The notes under the pieces: generated by a model | What the model was told of the DNA's origin: nothing | Seen by the model: only the letters and a program-made list of their open reading frames with translations | Database searches by the model: none | Made by a program: the position numbers and the translations under genes | Source of the DNA: Takifugu bimaculatus | Taxonomy: Eukaryota > Chordata > Actinopteri > Tetraodontiformes > Tetraodontidae | Reading direction: 5' to 3' | Assembly: GCA_004026145.2 (NCBI GenBank) | Contig: CP034990.1 | Location: 15,836,383-15,900,382 of the forward strand | Length of the DNA: 64,000 nucleotides | In this document: in pieces, positions 1 through 13,695 of the stretch | Layout of the letters: each line of letters opens with the position of its first letter | Numbering within the stretch: position 1 is the stretch's first letter

Positions 1-455
1 CACGCCGCCTTCTTCCATCTGTTCCAGACTAAAGAGGCCATATGTGTGCTCCACACGCACCTCGCTGCAAAAAGCACATGTATTCACCTGCATGAACTTA
101 AGTCTTATTGGACATTTTTAATTAAAGAATGCCCATTTGTCCCATCTTAAATCCGGGTCTTTCAACCAACACATGCATTAACTTGTGTGTTTCCATCCTT
201 TTTCTAACTGTACCACATGATCCCTTTCTTAACAACCAGGACCTATTAGCATCGCAACAGCTGCAATGCAATTAATCGCCCGAGGAAAAAAAAAAAAACA
301 GTAGGTTTCCAAAATTGAAATAAAAGAAGCAAATTGGAAGTCTGCTACTGTTGGTTTTCATTATTTTTTTTATTTTTTTTTCTTTTCTAGTTGAGCCCAG
401 TGATCCATCTGTGCAGCAAGGTCCCGGCAGTAACGTGCCAAAGTCCTGACAGTGT
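1..455. other. noncoding DNA, no gene seen
   Basis: AT-rich unique-looking sequence with short A and T runs near 285-297 and 363-385. The only open frames are short (63 codons or fewer) and end in low-complexity lysine or phenylalanine stretches created by these runs. I see no splice-bounded exon, RNA gene or transposon. Confidence 0.5.
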
Positions 456-500
456 TGTGCCAATAATCATGTCGGCCTCACTGACATGATTATTGGCACA
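456..500. repeat. perfect 18-bp inverted repeat with 9-nt loop
   Basis: The left arm (456-473, TGTGCCAATAATCATGTC) is the exact reverse complement of the right arm (483-500), with the 9-nt spacer GGCCTCACT. The match was checked base by base. A perfect 18-bp stem is not expected by chance in a window of this size. It could be a foldback remnant, a palindrome formed by replication template switching, or the stem of a small structured RNA. I see no terminal repeats or target-site duplication around it, so I leave its class open. Confidence 0.85.
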
Positions 501-634
501 AGATTGGCGGAATATCGACGACACTTCCCGCTATATTCTGTGCAGCGTCCGTGATGTAGCCATGTTCAGCACTGACCTGCGCTCACGCTTCTCCAAATTG
601 GAATCACAAAACAGAGGACAAAAAAAATTCCTCC

Positions 635-658
635 TTTTTTTTTTTTTTTTTTTTTTTT
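635..658. repeat. poly(T) tract, 24 bp
   Basis: An uninterrupted run of 24 T. It could be the poly(A) tail of a minus-strand retroposed sequence lying at higher coordinates, but I recognise no retroelement body in the following sequence. A simple homopolymer expansion is equally likely. Confidence 0.9.
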
Positions 659-3600
659 ACAAAAACAGTTTCTGAAAGAATGTATAAAGCGTGATTAAAC
701 TTTTCTTTTTTCCTGTTGCGCCTGTGTTGTGGGGACCGCTTTGAAGCGTCTCCATCTGGCTGAAGGCCACCGTCACTCCTTTCCTGTGATGCAGGTGATG
801 GAATCCAACTAACAACCTTTAACAAGCTGTCCCTGCTGTTGGTGGGTGGCTCGTTCTGCACGTGCTGGAGTGTGCTGTGGGCTCTGCATCCGCCCGCCTT
901 GACCCGCTTTGACCCGGCAGGACCGCTGCACATCCACACGGGGCGGATCAAACGCGTCCAGCTTTGCCTTCAGCAGTTCAGATGCTGCAGACAAATATTC
1001 ATGCAGCTGCCTGATGTTTCCTCCCCTGCGGTGATTGGTAGTCACTAACAAAGCCCACAATATTTGCCATTAACAAATGTAATATCCGGGAAAGTTCAAT
1101 TCTCCCACGCTAAGGCTGTTTAAAGGATGGAATTTTAATTTGAAAGCACAAAAATCAGAAAGTAGAAGGAGGAGATTAAGGTTTATGGTTTCTTGTTCAT
1201 GTTCCTTCATTCTCAGCTAATTAATGAATTATTTTATTAAAAGTCATTTCACTTTTAATTTATTGTTTATTTAACCTTCAGCTGTTGAACTTTAAATGTT
1301 GTTTAACTGGTTTGCAACAGCACTGCGATGGCGTCATATCGATAAGGAATTTTCAAAAAGCCGATGTCATTAATTTTGCTTCCCATAAATAATTACTGTA
1401 TATTTTAATTTAAATATGCACCAGACTGATTAGTGGCTGTTTCGGTTTCCATTTTCCATTAGAATAATTGCTGGATCGGAAAGTTTCCGGGGGATCTGGG
1501 TGTCATTTTTTATGGTTGTTTGACCTTATTTTCCAAGATTCATTAGAGCGTGGCAAAAACAAGACAGGGGTCTTCATGCGTGCCAACGACGCAGCCGTAA
1601 TGCATTATTATCGGAGGGAAAAAAGGCATTTCAACAACATCAGAAAGAGGGAATGTTCTGGTTTCACACACAAACACGTCGTGTCAGCATCCTGCATTGG
1701 CACGTTGGCGGCCGGTAATTTCATGTATCTACATGCATGTTGGGTTGGTCAAACAGTACAGTACATCAGCACAAGATGCTACATGGCTCATTAGTATCAT
1801 GTACAGCATATGTTTATTTGATATTCTTCTTCTGATTTGAGTAAAACACTAATTGACTCAAGATGCCACAATTCCACTCTCTGGTGAGGAGCAGTACTGC
1901 AAGTTATTTTGGGAGCAGAAGATGGGGCACGCTAGCTAACATATTAGCTGCCTTAATGGGAAGTTTAAGCTCCAAAGCCCCAAGTTGGAATAAAAGACCT
2001 ACATAAAGTTATGTACACACTTTGACATGTGGATTGCGCTACTAGGACATCTGCGATACTCAGCCATCATTAAATCTAAATATGACGGACTGGCTCGCAA
2101 AAAAACTGCAGACTGATGAATATCGTTGTGACTGCATCTTGAGAACTTTTTAGTTTTATGCTGATATTTGGACTGCACATCTGCTTGATGGTTTGAATAA
2201 ATAAATAATAATAGCTGGATGTCAACTGCTATTTTTTGGCACATACAGGACTCTGGAGACGCCGACAATCAGAAGCCGGATTACAGCTAACTCAGTAGCA
2301 TGTTAGCGGCCATCGAAAACACCACTCAATCCGGTAGCATCACAGCGGGTGAGGCTGCTGACGCTACTCTTCTGATGCTCTGAGGGGGCATATTTGTGTT
2401 GCCAATTGCCAAAAGTACAACAGTTGCATGCAATAACAATAACAGATTAAGTCCTAATCAGGAGTTTCACACAGGCTGGGAGTTGATTTCACAGTGGAAA
2501 GTGTCCAGAGAAGCTTGTTACCAGAGCGCTGACTCCATGTGCAGCGTCTCTGCATACTGATGCATGTATGCCGCCGCTCTTCCAGCTTTGTGCCACATCA
2601 GCCGTCGAGAGGAGCTTTGATGCTCCTGTTGTAAAAGCAGTAGTGTCTCAGGACCCCCTTTGATTGTGTTAAACGCGCTACGTGTTCTCTATTAAACATC
2701 TGTTAGCGACTTTAGTCTGAGGGATGAAAGTTTGGGGGGGGGGGAGGGGTTGTTGCTGGCCTGTGGTCTCTGTTCCTCCTCCTAACATTTCCTTCAAGTA
2801 GAACAGAGACCTCCTCTGCTGTGGATGTGGATCTCCCATCAGCATTTGCTTTACATCACTTTAAATGCCCCCCCCCCCTTTATATGTACGTTTCATATAC
2901 TTTCTGAATGTAATTTATTAGTCCTTTGCTGAATTCCATTAATACCCTCCAACTAGAATCCGATTCATGTGGAAATCCTGACATTTCTGCTCTACTGGCA
3001 TTTTGTTCAATATCAGATTGAATTGCAGACATTCAAAAGGGAGGTTTGGGGGTCTGGGGATATCCCGTCTTTGTAGCTGCGTTAATATGCTCTTTCTAAA
3101 TTTAACTTAACTGTGTCTGTGTTATTTTCTCCTGAAATAATGCCACACAAATCACTTTCCAAGGCATTTTTTGATTTGTAAGGTATTTACAGGGCTATAG
3201 TGTGGAAAAAATGTATAAAAGGAAATCTGCAGCGATAAAGAAGTGCAGGTTTTATTGATGGCCAGAACTGCTCATTGTATTACTCAGATTGTGATCAGAG
3301 TTGTCAAATTTAATTATTTTTCATAATAAATCACTGCACTTTAAGTGCAAGACACTTGAACAGCACATTCAAGGAAACACATCATTTCATTACAGTTATT
3401 TCTAATTATTATTACTGACGAGTGTATAAAAGAATAAACTTGATTCTAGCAGTTGACCTATGCAGGTGTCGTGTTTTTAAGGGCGAGGATAGTTAAGATG
3501 CCATCTTCCACCAGACTGTTTCCCTCTTTGAAGCAAAAAGGTGTGATTCTAAACATTTCTTGATGTTCACTTGCAGGAAACAAGAACAAACATGAGAGTC

Positions 3601-4501
3601 CATCTCACCGTGCCGACACCAGGGCTCCCACATCTCTGAGTCTCCAGCTCAAACCACAACATGTATGTAATAAATGTATAGATAGATACACTTCATTAAG
3701 GTCATCTGGTGACCCCCCCTTTGAAAGGTGCCAGTCGTTCCAGAGCTGTGACGTGCAGCATGTAGCACTTTCCTGAGTTCTTCAGATGCAAGATGGACTT
3801 AAAACGTCCCAATTCTTAAAACAGTTTGGAGAGCGTTCTCGAGCCGTCAGGAACATTTTAGTGGCGCTGCTCCATCTGGGCCTTTTTAACACGATTCTCA
3901 GCGTTATTTTATGCCACTTGCAGCTGCTGAAGGCTTCCTGTATGGTCATTTGACCATTTACAAGCTTTAAACAGAGCCAGCATCACTTCAGCAGCAGCAG
4001 CCAAATTCACGACATTAACCCAATTAATGTCCCCTATCATCAGCGTGTCCGTGATCACATGACCAAGACAATTCCTAAAACGTGACCTGACAGCTTAAAG
4101 TCAAAGAAAACCATGCGTATATTCGTATTTGTTCCACAGATCATAACGCTTTGCATCATTGAATGGTGCACAGGAGCTGCTGCAGACCAGCCAAGCTCAC
4201 TTTAAAAACACCAGGCAGTCGTCCGCAGCCATGAGATGGTTCGCCACTGTAATACCAACCACACAGCCAGTTTCACACATTTTTAATTCTTTTCACTGAT
4301 TATTCCCATATAAAAATTCAATTAAATAGGATCTAAAATGCTCCCCTGTCTGACTCCAAAGGAGTAGATACACAGTTGCACACCAATAAGATAAATAACC
4401 ACCGGAAGTGCAGTCAAACAGCCAAAACAGCCAACAGTTTACCTTCCAAAAAGCCTCCCTTGCACACATGCACATGCAGCGTTAATCTGTCAAACACTAA
4501 A
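659..4501. other. noncoding DNA, no gene seen
   Basis: About 3.8 kb without a recognisable gene. Open frames at 604-951 and 809-1060 (minus) and 1468-1794 (plus) have no domain I know, and the first ends in a poly-lysine run translated from poly(T). Homopolymer runs include 11 G at 2734-2744 and 11 C at 2868-2878. The interval 1195-1270 is rich in TTAATTAA-like words. Confidence 0.5.
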
Positions 4502-4526
4502 GTGTGTTAAACACGCTTTAACACAC
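4502..4526. repeat. 10-bp perfect inverted repeat, 5-nt loop
   Basis: The left arm GTGTGTTAAA (4502-4511) and right arm TTTAACACAC (4517-4526) are exact reverse complements around CACGC. It is short and of low complexity, so chance is a reasonable explanation. Confidence 0.6.
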
Positions 4527-5075
4527 AGCCATGATGAGTTTTTAGCATGAGCCGCCACACACAGCGCTTCACTAATAGAAATGGTCCTACCTGTGGTGGA
4601 TCCTCTAATTCAAGGACGAGTCAGAAGTGGCTGAGATCCACCGGTGACCAGGCCAGATCGCACATCCACGAGGCCGGACCGCCGCTTGCAGCATATGCAA
4701 CAGTTCATCAAGTGTCTTTGGTTAAAGTCTTTATTTTGGGGCGCTGGTGTCGCTGTTTATTGCGCTGTAAGCAGCACCTGGTCCATTGACGCACCTGGCC
4801 CCCACCGAGACCTGCGCTATTTGGCGCCACGTCCATTCCGGTCAATTTTGCTGGGATTTCCGAGATTTAGTGATCGTCCCGAGCTTAACAGTCATCCTCA
4901 GGAGGCAGGAGCCGCGTTTCTATCTCCGGATCCTTCTTCAGATGCATTCAGGATATGTGTGGCCAAAAAGGACCAACTCGACGCAGGAGAGGAGCCCTTC
5001 AGGCCAACCTTGGTGGAACTTGTTGCGCAGCTGACGTTGACCAATAGCATTATATTCAATTCAGTCGCTTTTGTC
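4527..5075. other. noncoding, overlapping open frames of unknown meaning
   Basis: Three overlapping plus-strand frames cross this stretch (4547-4789, 4644-5120, 4786-5034), the longest being 158 codons. It runs through the poly(T) tract into poly-phenylalanine, so it is not a natural C-terminus. The stretch is relatively CpG-rich and ends at a 27-bp poly(T). I recognise no domain. It may be an old retroposed fragment, but no parent gene is apparent. Confidence 0.35.

Positions 5076-5102
<27 letters not shown>
5076..5102. repeat. poly(T) tract, 27 bp
   Basis: An uninterrupted run of 27 T, the longest T run in the window. It is followed by ACAAATTG, which resembles the bases after the 635-658 tract (ACAAAAAC). 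No retroelement body is recognised on either side. Confidence 0.9.
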
Positions 5103-5108
<6 letters not shown>

Positions 5109-8100
5109 TGTACAATATAAGTGGAGGGACACATTCGTAATTTTAAAACCTAACTTTTATCAACCCACCCAGAGTAATCAGGCCAACATGTGTCAAAAGA
5201 CCCCAAAACATCCATATAACATATCATGTAGCATTTAAGAACGTCGTTCCATAATGTCACTATTTCACATTCAGTATTTTATGTCTCACTTGATATTTAA
5301 GGTTAAAAAAAGAGAGAGTTTTTGATTTATTATTGCAAATACACCTTTAAATGAATGAAGGTGGGGGTGGGGTGGCCCTGGTAGACCCAAAACAGTACAG
5401 TTCTTGTATATGAAATCACCCCTTTGCACCAGCAGCTTTCAACTAGCGCCACAGATGAGTGTCAGATATGGCTCCCGGGCACAAACACATAAAACTACAA
5501 ATGCATAAAACATTATTATCTGCAATTGAATAGAGCAACATGCATCAACACATTTGCATATTAATGCCTTTGCCCATTTTCAATGAAAAGGAAAAGCAAA
5601 TACACCCACTTCATTTCAACGTGCAGATCCATCTGTTACATAACTTTTAGGTATTAACAATCCAAGTTTACAGTTTATTGTATCAGTTAAATGAGTCACT
5701 TAATTTGCAACGAAAAATGAAGAATTCAGATTATATGGATCATTTAATAACTTTGTGTTATAAAACAAGTAAATCTTTTTATTTGCTCTAAGTAAATGGC
5801 AGTTCCTCAAAACAATTTAATTTAATGCACAAATTAAACACCACTCCATTGTTTAAATACCACAAATATGTCAAAAGATGAACTTTGCAAAGATAGAAAC
5901 TTTTCAATTCCTTCACAAGCACACTGGTGATAAAAATATCAAGTCTGATTAGTTTGAGTTTTCCAGGCCCTCCTTGGGTGCCGCACATGCTCATTAATAG
6001 TGTGCAGTTCTGATTATAAGTTTAGGATGAGATTGTTTGTGGGCTGCTCTAATTAGCAGCTTGTCCCACAAACGACTGCTCTGATGTGCTAATGTGTGTT
6101 GTGGACTGCTGGTGAGCCAACACAACTGTAAACAAGCACATTGTGTCTGAGCTGCTGAGTAAAACAGGAGGTTGTTGCACTTGTTTGGCGCGTTTGGTGC
6201 CGCGTGCTGTGAAAGTACATCATCTCAGAAATAACGTCTTTCAGATTTGTTCTCACCCTTCCAAAAATACAGAACAATTGTGATAATGGTAAGTGGTGAA
6301 ACCCTCAGCGCCACGTGATCATGGAAGGGGTGCCTGCACTGTCATTGTGCATTGTTCTCTAACTCCGCCTGATAAAACTTGTTATTAAATTCAGCTTTCA
6401 ATTTAACTTTATTTATGCACCCTGTGTTATAATCAATATCGTCTCCAGGCCCTTTAGAAAACAGGGATCAGACCCTGTTTTAACAGGAACAAACCTTTAG
6501 TGGGTCCACACCCATGGTGGGGGGAGGGGGGGTCTCCAGCCGTTGGCAGGCCGGGTGGAGGAGGAGGACAAGTGAGGTGAAAGAAGATAAAACCACACAT
6601 ACATCACAGGGGCGAATGAATCGGTCACGTGACTGTTAGTGTTTGTTATCCTAAAGATGTAGCTCCAAATCTGAAGTGTCAGTGGGGTCAGAGGTCAGCG
6701 CCCAACCATCCAGTCGACCATACCTGTAGATAGCTCCAGAGAGAGGAGAGATCATTATTTAATGAGCCTCCCTGGTTGGAGCAAATATAAAAAGATAAAA
6801 AAATAAATTCTCCCTGTCTAAACTGATGCTGCTGGCTGGAAACAGTGTCGGAACCCTGCTCAGGGAGGGACAGGGTGTCAGAGCTCATCACAAATCAGGA
6901 AACATGCTAAAAGCAAGTAAATAAACAAGAAAGTGAATCAATACAATGCTCTTCAGCCCTGCAATTTTCCACAGTGATGGACTCGGGATGCGGCCGACAG
7001 CGTTTTGTTTTTTGGCCTTGGGTTTGATTGACAAATAATGGCCCCATCGTTGTTGTTTTTCTTTACTCTGCGTGCAGCGTGTAACAGACACCCATCTCAC
7101 CAGTTTGTGGCATCGGGGAATAATTACGCGGGGTCGCCTGAGGTAAAGCCCAGCAGAGAGGATTCAGAGAGGAGTCTGTTGGTAACGAGGCAGAAGGGCG
7201 GAGGAGAGAGGTCTGGGAGGGCTGTAGCCTCATGCTACACAAAAGAAAAAACAACAACAATAACACAACATTGTTGTATAGCCGAGTCAAACACTTTTCC
7301 CTCGGCGGGGCATCATTCTCCCCTCCATCCCATCGCCCTGAGGAATCTCTGCAGCAGGCAGAATGTGAGAACAGAGGGGAGGCTTCTAATGTGCACAGAC
7401 CGCCTGCGTCCTCGTGTTTAACTCATTTGTATAGGGGTTTGCATAAAAGGCACCACAAGGGGCTGCGTTTACGCCGGCATGTGTGCACAGATGTTTTATT
7501 TAAGCCCACCGAACCACTGGGGACAGGTACAGATTCAGCAAAATAAACAAATACACGAATAAATAGCATTTGAATTAATCATGCAAATAAAGGGAAGCTG
7601 AATGAGGAAGAGAATTCAGAGGAATTTAAGGTGAGTTGTTTCACAGACAACAGAAAGGAAACGGTCCACAGTCGTTTGGACTAAAGAAAGCTCGGACCGT
7701 TTGGAAATTAATACGGGAATATAAGAAATGCACAAATGGACCAATCACTTATGTGCTAAAGTGGTCTGTGAGCCACCAGCTAGTTTTATTAAGTGGTAAT
7801 TTATTAAGAATCAGCCCTGAGAAAATGAGGAAAGAGAAGGAAAGTATCTAAGTGCGGAAATTGCTTTTGTGTTGGGTTGTGGACTGAATTGATGGCATCT
7901 ATTTCCTCATAGACATGGAAATCTGTTGTCTCTAATTATTAATGTTATTTCTGTTTCCAGACTTATTTCGAGACACTCAGAACTGTAGATTTGAAAATGA
8001 ATGGCGAAAACTCGGGCGAAGCTAATTCTCCCAGATGCAACAGCAGACTCACACACTGTGTATTTTATGATATATCAATATAATTTAAAGTTTAAAAGAA

Positions 8101-11100
8101 TCTTTGAAAACACATCAAGCTAGGGTTTTTTAATGGGCGGCTGCTGTTGTAGCCGACTTGGCTTTGCTATGTTGGTGTTTGCAGTCCGGTGGCCACCGAG
8201 GAAAGGGCACGGCAACCTTAGCAACAAGCAGGAGAAAGTCAGACTGAAAACACGACAAATGACACACACTCACACACTAATCAGCTGATCTATGACAGGA
8301 AGTTTGCTGATGCCAGATGCGGGATCACAAGGTCCACGAAGATCAATCCCAGACGTGCACTCCAGAGCTACATTCATACGTGCATACTGCAAGTATTCCC
8401 AAACATGCTCACCGGCGAGCCAGCAGGGTTTCTCTCAATGACAAGGTCGTGTTTCCCGGAGAGGTCACGACCTTTCTGCTTGGAGTTTGCATGTGTTCGC
8501 GGGTCCCCTCTGGCTGCATTTCCCCCCCCCCCGCAGTCTGAAGACTAATTGGTGACTCTGAATCCAGCGTGCACGCTTGTTTGCCTCCACATGTCAACCT
8601 TGTGATGCGATGGTGACAAGTCCGGCAACTGGTCTTCCTCACGCTGCAGTGTCAGCAGGCATAAGCAACAGACCCCCGTGACCCTGCGCGGAATAACACG
8701 GGAGACGGAGGATGGACGTGCGCATCCCGCCACCCTCTCTGAGTGAACTGACCCCCCCCACCCCAGATTTGTATTTAAATTTCTGTTTTGTTTCTCTTGG
8801 GTGGGTTTGCTTTAGTGAGCAGAGAAGGAATACACATTTACTTTACACTCAATGAAATGGTGCTTTTTTTACACTTCATTTTACACTTCATTTGGCTTTC
8901 TAAAGCACAGCCGCTACTTCTTTGCTCTCTGCGTGCTCTTAGCATTTTTCATCTTGATTGCATCGCTGATGAATGCGCCTTTAGACTCTTGTTAGATGAA
9001 TGCAAAATGAAAGAAAAAGAAAAAAACAGCTGCCAGCTCTTCCCAGTGTAAAAATGCACTACATGTTTCAGTAGTTTGGGGAGTCTGACCTTATTGTCAA
9101 AATGGTATTATATTCTGCACTTAATACTCACCAAACATGTAATTATTGCTTTTATATTAGGCTCAACATCCCAAAAAACAATATCAAGATGCCTCCATCC
9201 AACATTCTGTCTGTTTGGAGGTATGTCTGGAGAAAAAAAATAGTCCTCTGCACTCAATATTAGTGTTAAAATCTAATCAGGAGGGTCCTCAGTCTATAAT
9301 CAAGCAGCTAAACGATCAATAATCTCCCTATATCTCCCTCCCTGATCATCATTTCACCCTCTGAAAGTAATCATCGTCGGCGAATGCAAATTTCCCCTTC
9401 AAACATCCTAAAACTGTGTTTGACTTTTCCCAGTCAAAGAGGACAAAAAAGTGCAGATGGGGAAGCGTGGATGAATATTCGATGTAGTAGCACCACGGCG
9501 TCAGGTAAAGCTGTGCACGGACCCCCCTGAGGATGCTGGGAAAGGGATCGTCAGGATCAAAGGGAACGTGGAACACAGCAGAACAGGGGATCTCGGAGCT
9601 TAGGGGGTCATTAGGAATATTACGAAGGTAAGGTTGGGAATTAACGCTGAGGCAGACTTAATACGAAAATCCCGGCAAGGACGGCTTATGTCTGTTTCCC
9701 TGGCAAAGGTGGAGGATTTAGCTGCAGTTAAAAACTACTGATCTGGTGCCATTATGCTCATGATGATCAATCTCTGAGTGAGACGTTCTCCGACCTTGAA
9801 CTTCTGCATGTGCAGCGGCTGAATTAGACTCCATTTGGTGTCAATATTTATCACTTTAGCAACACGGCGCTGTGCTGGACAGGAACAAGAGGAAGAGGGT
9901 CTCCAACTCAGTAACAGACTGTGGGGAATTGTCCGTTCACCTGCTGTTATTCCTGCGCCATATGTTCCCTCTGGTTTTGACTCCTTCCTGAAAAAAGAAA
10001 AAAACAGGGAACAACTGTATAATCACTCGCCTCAGACCAAATAATCCTGCCGGATGTACGAGCCTCTCAGCTGTTCCATAAAAAACAGCAGGGCGACGTC
10101 TACATTACGGCTCGATAATTTCCCAAACTTCTCTAAACTGGTCGAAACTGGAAATCAACTTATCAATTAAGCTAATCGTTAACAGAATTTCGGATGAAGT
10201 GAGAATGGGGAGCCAGCTGTTCCCTTACCATATTTCCTCTCTTATTTGTTTCAGAGATGTGTGTGCGTGCCATAATGAGCCCTGGCAGGTATTCATGGCG
10301 GCCATATGCACCGGGAACACCTGAGGGGCAACACTCCATTGGTGTATTTAGCATGTGAAAAAGTGAGTGATGGTGAGGGGCGAGACTGCACCGCCATCTG
10401 GACGGCGGTGTCAGAATCCAGAGCGGGTGCGATCGAGAGCTTGATAGGAAAATTGTGAGGATTAACAACGGAGGTGGGGCTCTCATCTACAACACAGCTA
10501 ATCAGATGGTAAAAAATGAAGCTCAAGAGCGGCGGCAGTTCCTCATACGCCTGCTCACTTGTACTCGGGCGAGGAAACCACAGAAGCAAGGGAAGCTAAG
10601 CCAAGTGAAGCAATTCCTACCAAAACTCTGGAATCATTTGCAAAGTGAGGAAAAATTAAAAACAATTGACAGAATTAACTGAGCCAGTCTAACCCAGGAG
10701 CTGCTGGGCATTGCACGGCTAACATAAACAAAGATTTGCATGAACCCAAGGTCAGGTTAAAGTCACCTGTCCCCCAAATGTATGTCTCAGGGAAACAGCT
10801 GGAAAAATTCCATGGCCCCCAGGGGATTGGAACCCACACCCACCTAGCAGCCAACATTGTATAAGTAGCTCTGGACCTGAGCTGCCCTGTGTACATGGAC
10901 GGTAACGGCATCTTCTCCACAGCATTGTGCTTCGCACCATCGGCATTAAATACAAGCTAACACATTTCTCTTCCACAGACTTTCCATGAACCAGAGACTC
11001 CAGCCGGGATGATTCCGCTGCTTTCTCACGAAGTGAGCTGGTTTTTTATTATTTGATGAGTCTTTATTTCTGCTTATCCGCTGCTCAGGTTGGTCTTGGA

Positions 11101-13653
11101 GACGGAGGAAGTGAATCCCCTCGGCATTTGTTATTTAATTGTTAATGCTCAGCATAAGGTTATGCTACTTGTCTTCCATGTTCGCCTCTCTCTCCTTGTT
11201 AACACGGGTCCCAGGGTACATTTTGTTTCAGTACTGCATGATTCATCAGTGCAGTCAGGGTCTTGGGAGAGATGCACTGTATTTCTCAGGCATGAAACCA
11301 GACACTTAGGACCTCTGTCATGAGAATACTTGAGTTGACACTCTTCTTGAGCTACCTAATGATATCTGGATCACAATACTGCAACGTCTGTTAATAAATT
11401 AGTCAAGAGGCTTTTGCAGAGCCATCAGCAATTGAATAGCATTTCATTTCTACGCTGTATTATACTCGTTTTACCCACAGGTTGATGTGAGACTCATCTT
11501 CTTCAACCTGTAAAATGGAGTACTTGGTCATTCTGTCACAGAAAATCGAACCAACGAAATAAATGTGTTTAAAACACGAGTGGCTGCGGAGATGGTTCTG
11601 ATAAAAAGCCACATAGATTCACAAACTCCATCTCCGTCATCTCTTTTGAACGCACAATTACCATGTGAGTAATCGCCTTTTCTTTCCTGCCGAGTTTGCA
11701 TTGCTAATTTCCGGGGGGGGTGCAGAGCTTTGACACCCTTCGATGATTGAAAATAAATGCGTAATACATTTTGGCAAGGCAATTAATATTGCAACGGGAG
11801 AAGCAGTTTCAGGGTCCATCAAAAACTGCTCTAAATAATTCAGCGTGAAAGCTAAGTTCAAAAACCAAACCCTGCTGCACAGTTACTGAGCAGCCAGATC
11901 TCAACCCGAGGAAAGAGCACGGCAGACAGACACTTTCGGAATCTAAGTTTTGTTTTTTTATTTTAAAAAACAACAGCATGGTGTAATTAAATGGCACACA
12001 CACCCTGCAGTTTATTTCTATGCAAACAACACTTGCTTAGCGTACTTTGATGGAGAGTTGTGTTGGTTGGGGCAGGATAAAGATATCTGAGTCTGGCACC
12101 GACAAATGTAAACGCTCCCATTCTTTGATTGTTTGGAGTGACCGGTTTGTTTTTGCATGCTATTCACTTGAAAATGCTTACACAGCGTTAAAGAAGCTCT
12201 GCAGATTTCATTTTGGAAGTGTGAACATGAACAGATGCTTGTCAATAAACTTAAATTCGGTCTTGAAATTGTCATATCTGCTGTCTATACATGCTGCAGA
12301 TGGTGAAGTGTTTCTCTTGGAAACAAGGAGAACACCCTGATGCTCCAGTGTCTCTCCACGGGTGGAACAAGCAAATAAGCCCTCGGTTCACGCTTAATTT
12401 TGGTCGATATGTCCAACTTAAAGTCGGTTAGAAGGCTCCTCCATGGTTCAGGGTGAAATGAAGGTGCTTCATCATCCACCAGGACCTGAACCATGTGATC
12501 AATCCTAGGTCAGGAACATCTGTAACACTCCAAAAATGTTGGAAATAATGTCCTTATTTGCTGATTTTTTTGGTGCCTTCCTGACGGCACCAAGCCTGGA
12601 GCCGTTCTGCTCTTTAGTGTGTCTGGGTGGGTTTTCTCCTCAGCCGTCCCAGACAAGATGTGTGTGTTAGTATAATTGGAGACTCTAACTTGCCCAGAGG
12701 TGCAACCGTCTCCGCTGTGATGGACTGGCAGCCCGTCTTGAGTGTGTTCCCGAGAACTCACTTAAGAAAACCCATCGTGACCTTTATCAGTCACGATCAG
12801 AGGTGAACAGAAGACAGACAGATGGAGAGATCTGGAGATATATTGATTTATTTTTACCTTGGAGCTGTTGTGACTTTCTGAAATTAATACACCACCCGTC
12901 AACGTTACCACCAGATTCCCCTATTTAGTCCGACCTGCTCCTCATTGGTGTCATGAAGACTGACAATCAATATCAGCTCACACACACATATCGACCTATA
13001 GGCTTTCCCTCCCTTTATTTGAGGGACGTGCAATATTTTTACACCTGTCTTTGTCAACTGTGTGATGCTTTTAGGTTAGTCTTGACAGGCTGCTGCTAGC
13101 TAGTACTGTCACGACTTTCTGCCTGCTTCTCAGGTTGTTGTAAATGTTAACAGCTTTCCCGACAGTGGCAGCAAAAGTGCCTCCTGTGTAAATCCAACGT
13201 GTCACTTTTGCTTCCCGGCGCGGCGCTCAGCAAACAAACGGATAAGTGGAGGACCATTCAGCGTTTGCAAGAACAAAATCTGGCCGGACTTTAAGACAAA
13301 CCTGAAGAAAATGCTCATTAGCACCATTTAGCATGTGTGCTAAAACATTAAACACCAAGTCAAAACAAGTTTCGAAATTGTGCACCTGCTGCTTTAAGAC
13401 TTCTTTGTATGCAGACAGAAATCCACTATAAATAAATTAATAAATAAAGGCAGGGATGAGACAAATGGCTGCTAATGGTCGACTTAATCTTTCTCTACCG
13501 TGGATCTGACTGGATTATCTTTCAGATCACACCCAGTTCTGTAGTCTTGGGCAGCCAGGAGCTTGTCTTACATGCAGTCCTCCTGTCCACCCTTTCACAG
13601 AAACATTCCAGTATTTCCATATAATGTATAAACGCTCTTGCTTCTAAAGTACA
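5103..13653. other. noncoding DNA, no gene seen
   Basis: About 8.5 kb with no supported exon. Short simple elements include 11 C at 8522-8532, 8 G at 11713-11720 and a 12-bp unit (ACACTTCATTTT) repeated about twice at 8871-8893. Octamer words ATTTGCAT/ATGCAAAT occur at 5552, 7581, 9384 and 10734. Open frames such as 7038-7421, 9349-9576 (minus) and 10172-10589 (minus) show no domain I recognise. A weak tRNA B-box-like word lies in the 10.7-10.9 kb segment. Confidence 0.5.
10680..10920 (-). repeat. possible tRNA-derived SINE scrap
   Basis: On the minus strand near 10820-10835 the word GGGTTCCAATCCCC resembles a tRNA-gene B box (GGTTCGANTCC). It is followed by unique-looking sequence. No clear A box, tail or target-site duplication is visible, so this may be a chance resemblance. 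Confidence 0.2.
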
Positions 13654-13654
13654 C

Positions 13655-13685
<31 letters not shown>

Positions 13686-13695
13686 ACACACACCG
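13654..13695. repeat. compound (C)18 (CA)n microsatellite
   Basis: Eighteen C at 13654-13671 run directly into about twelve CA units ending at 13695. Such compound tracts are often polymorphic and are prone to sequencing and assembly length errors. Confidence 0.95.

Noticed and set aside
4644..5120. 158-codon plus-strand frame
   Set aside because: It reads through poly(T) into poly-phenylalanine, overlaps two other open frames and has no known domain.
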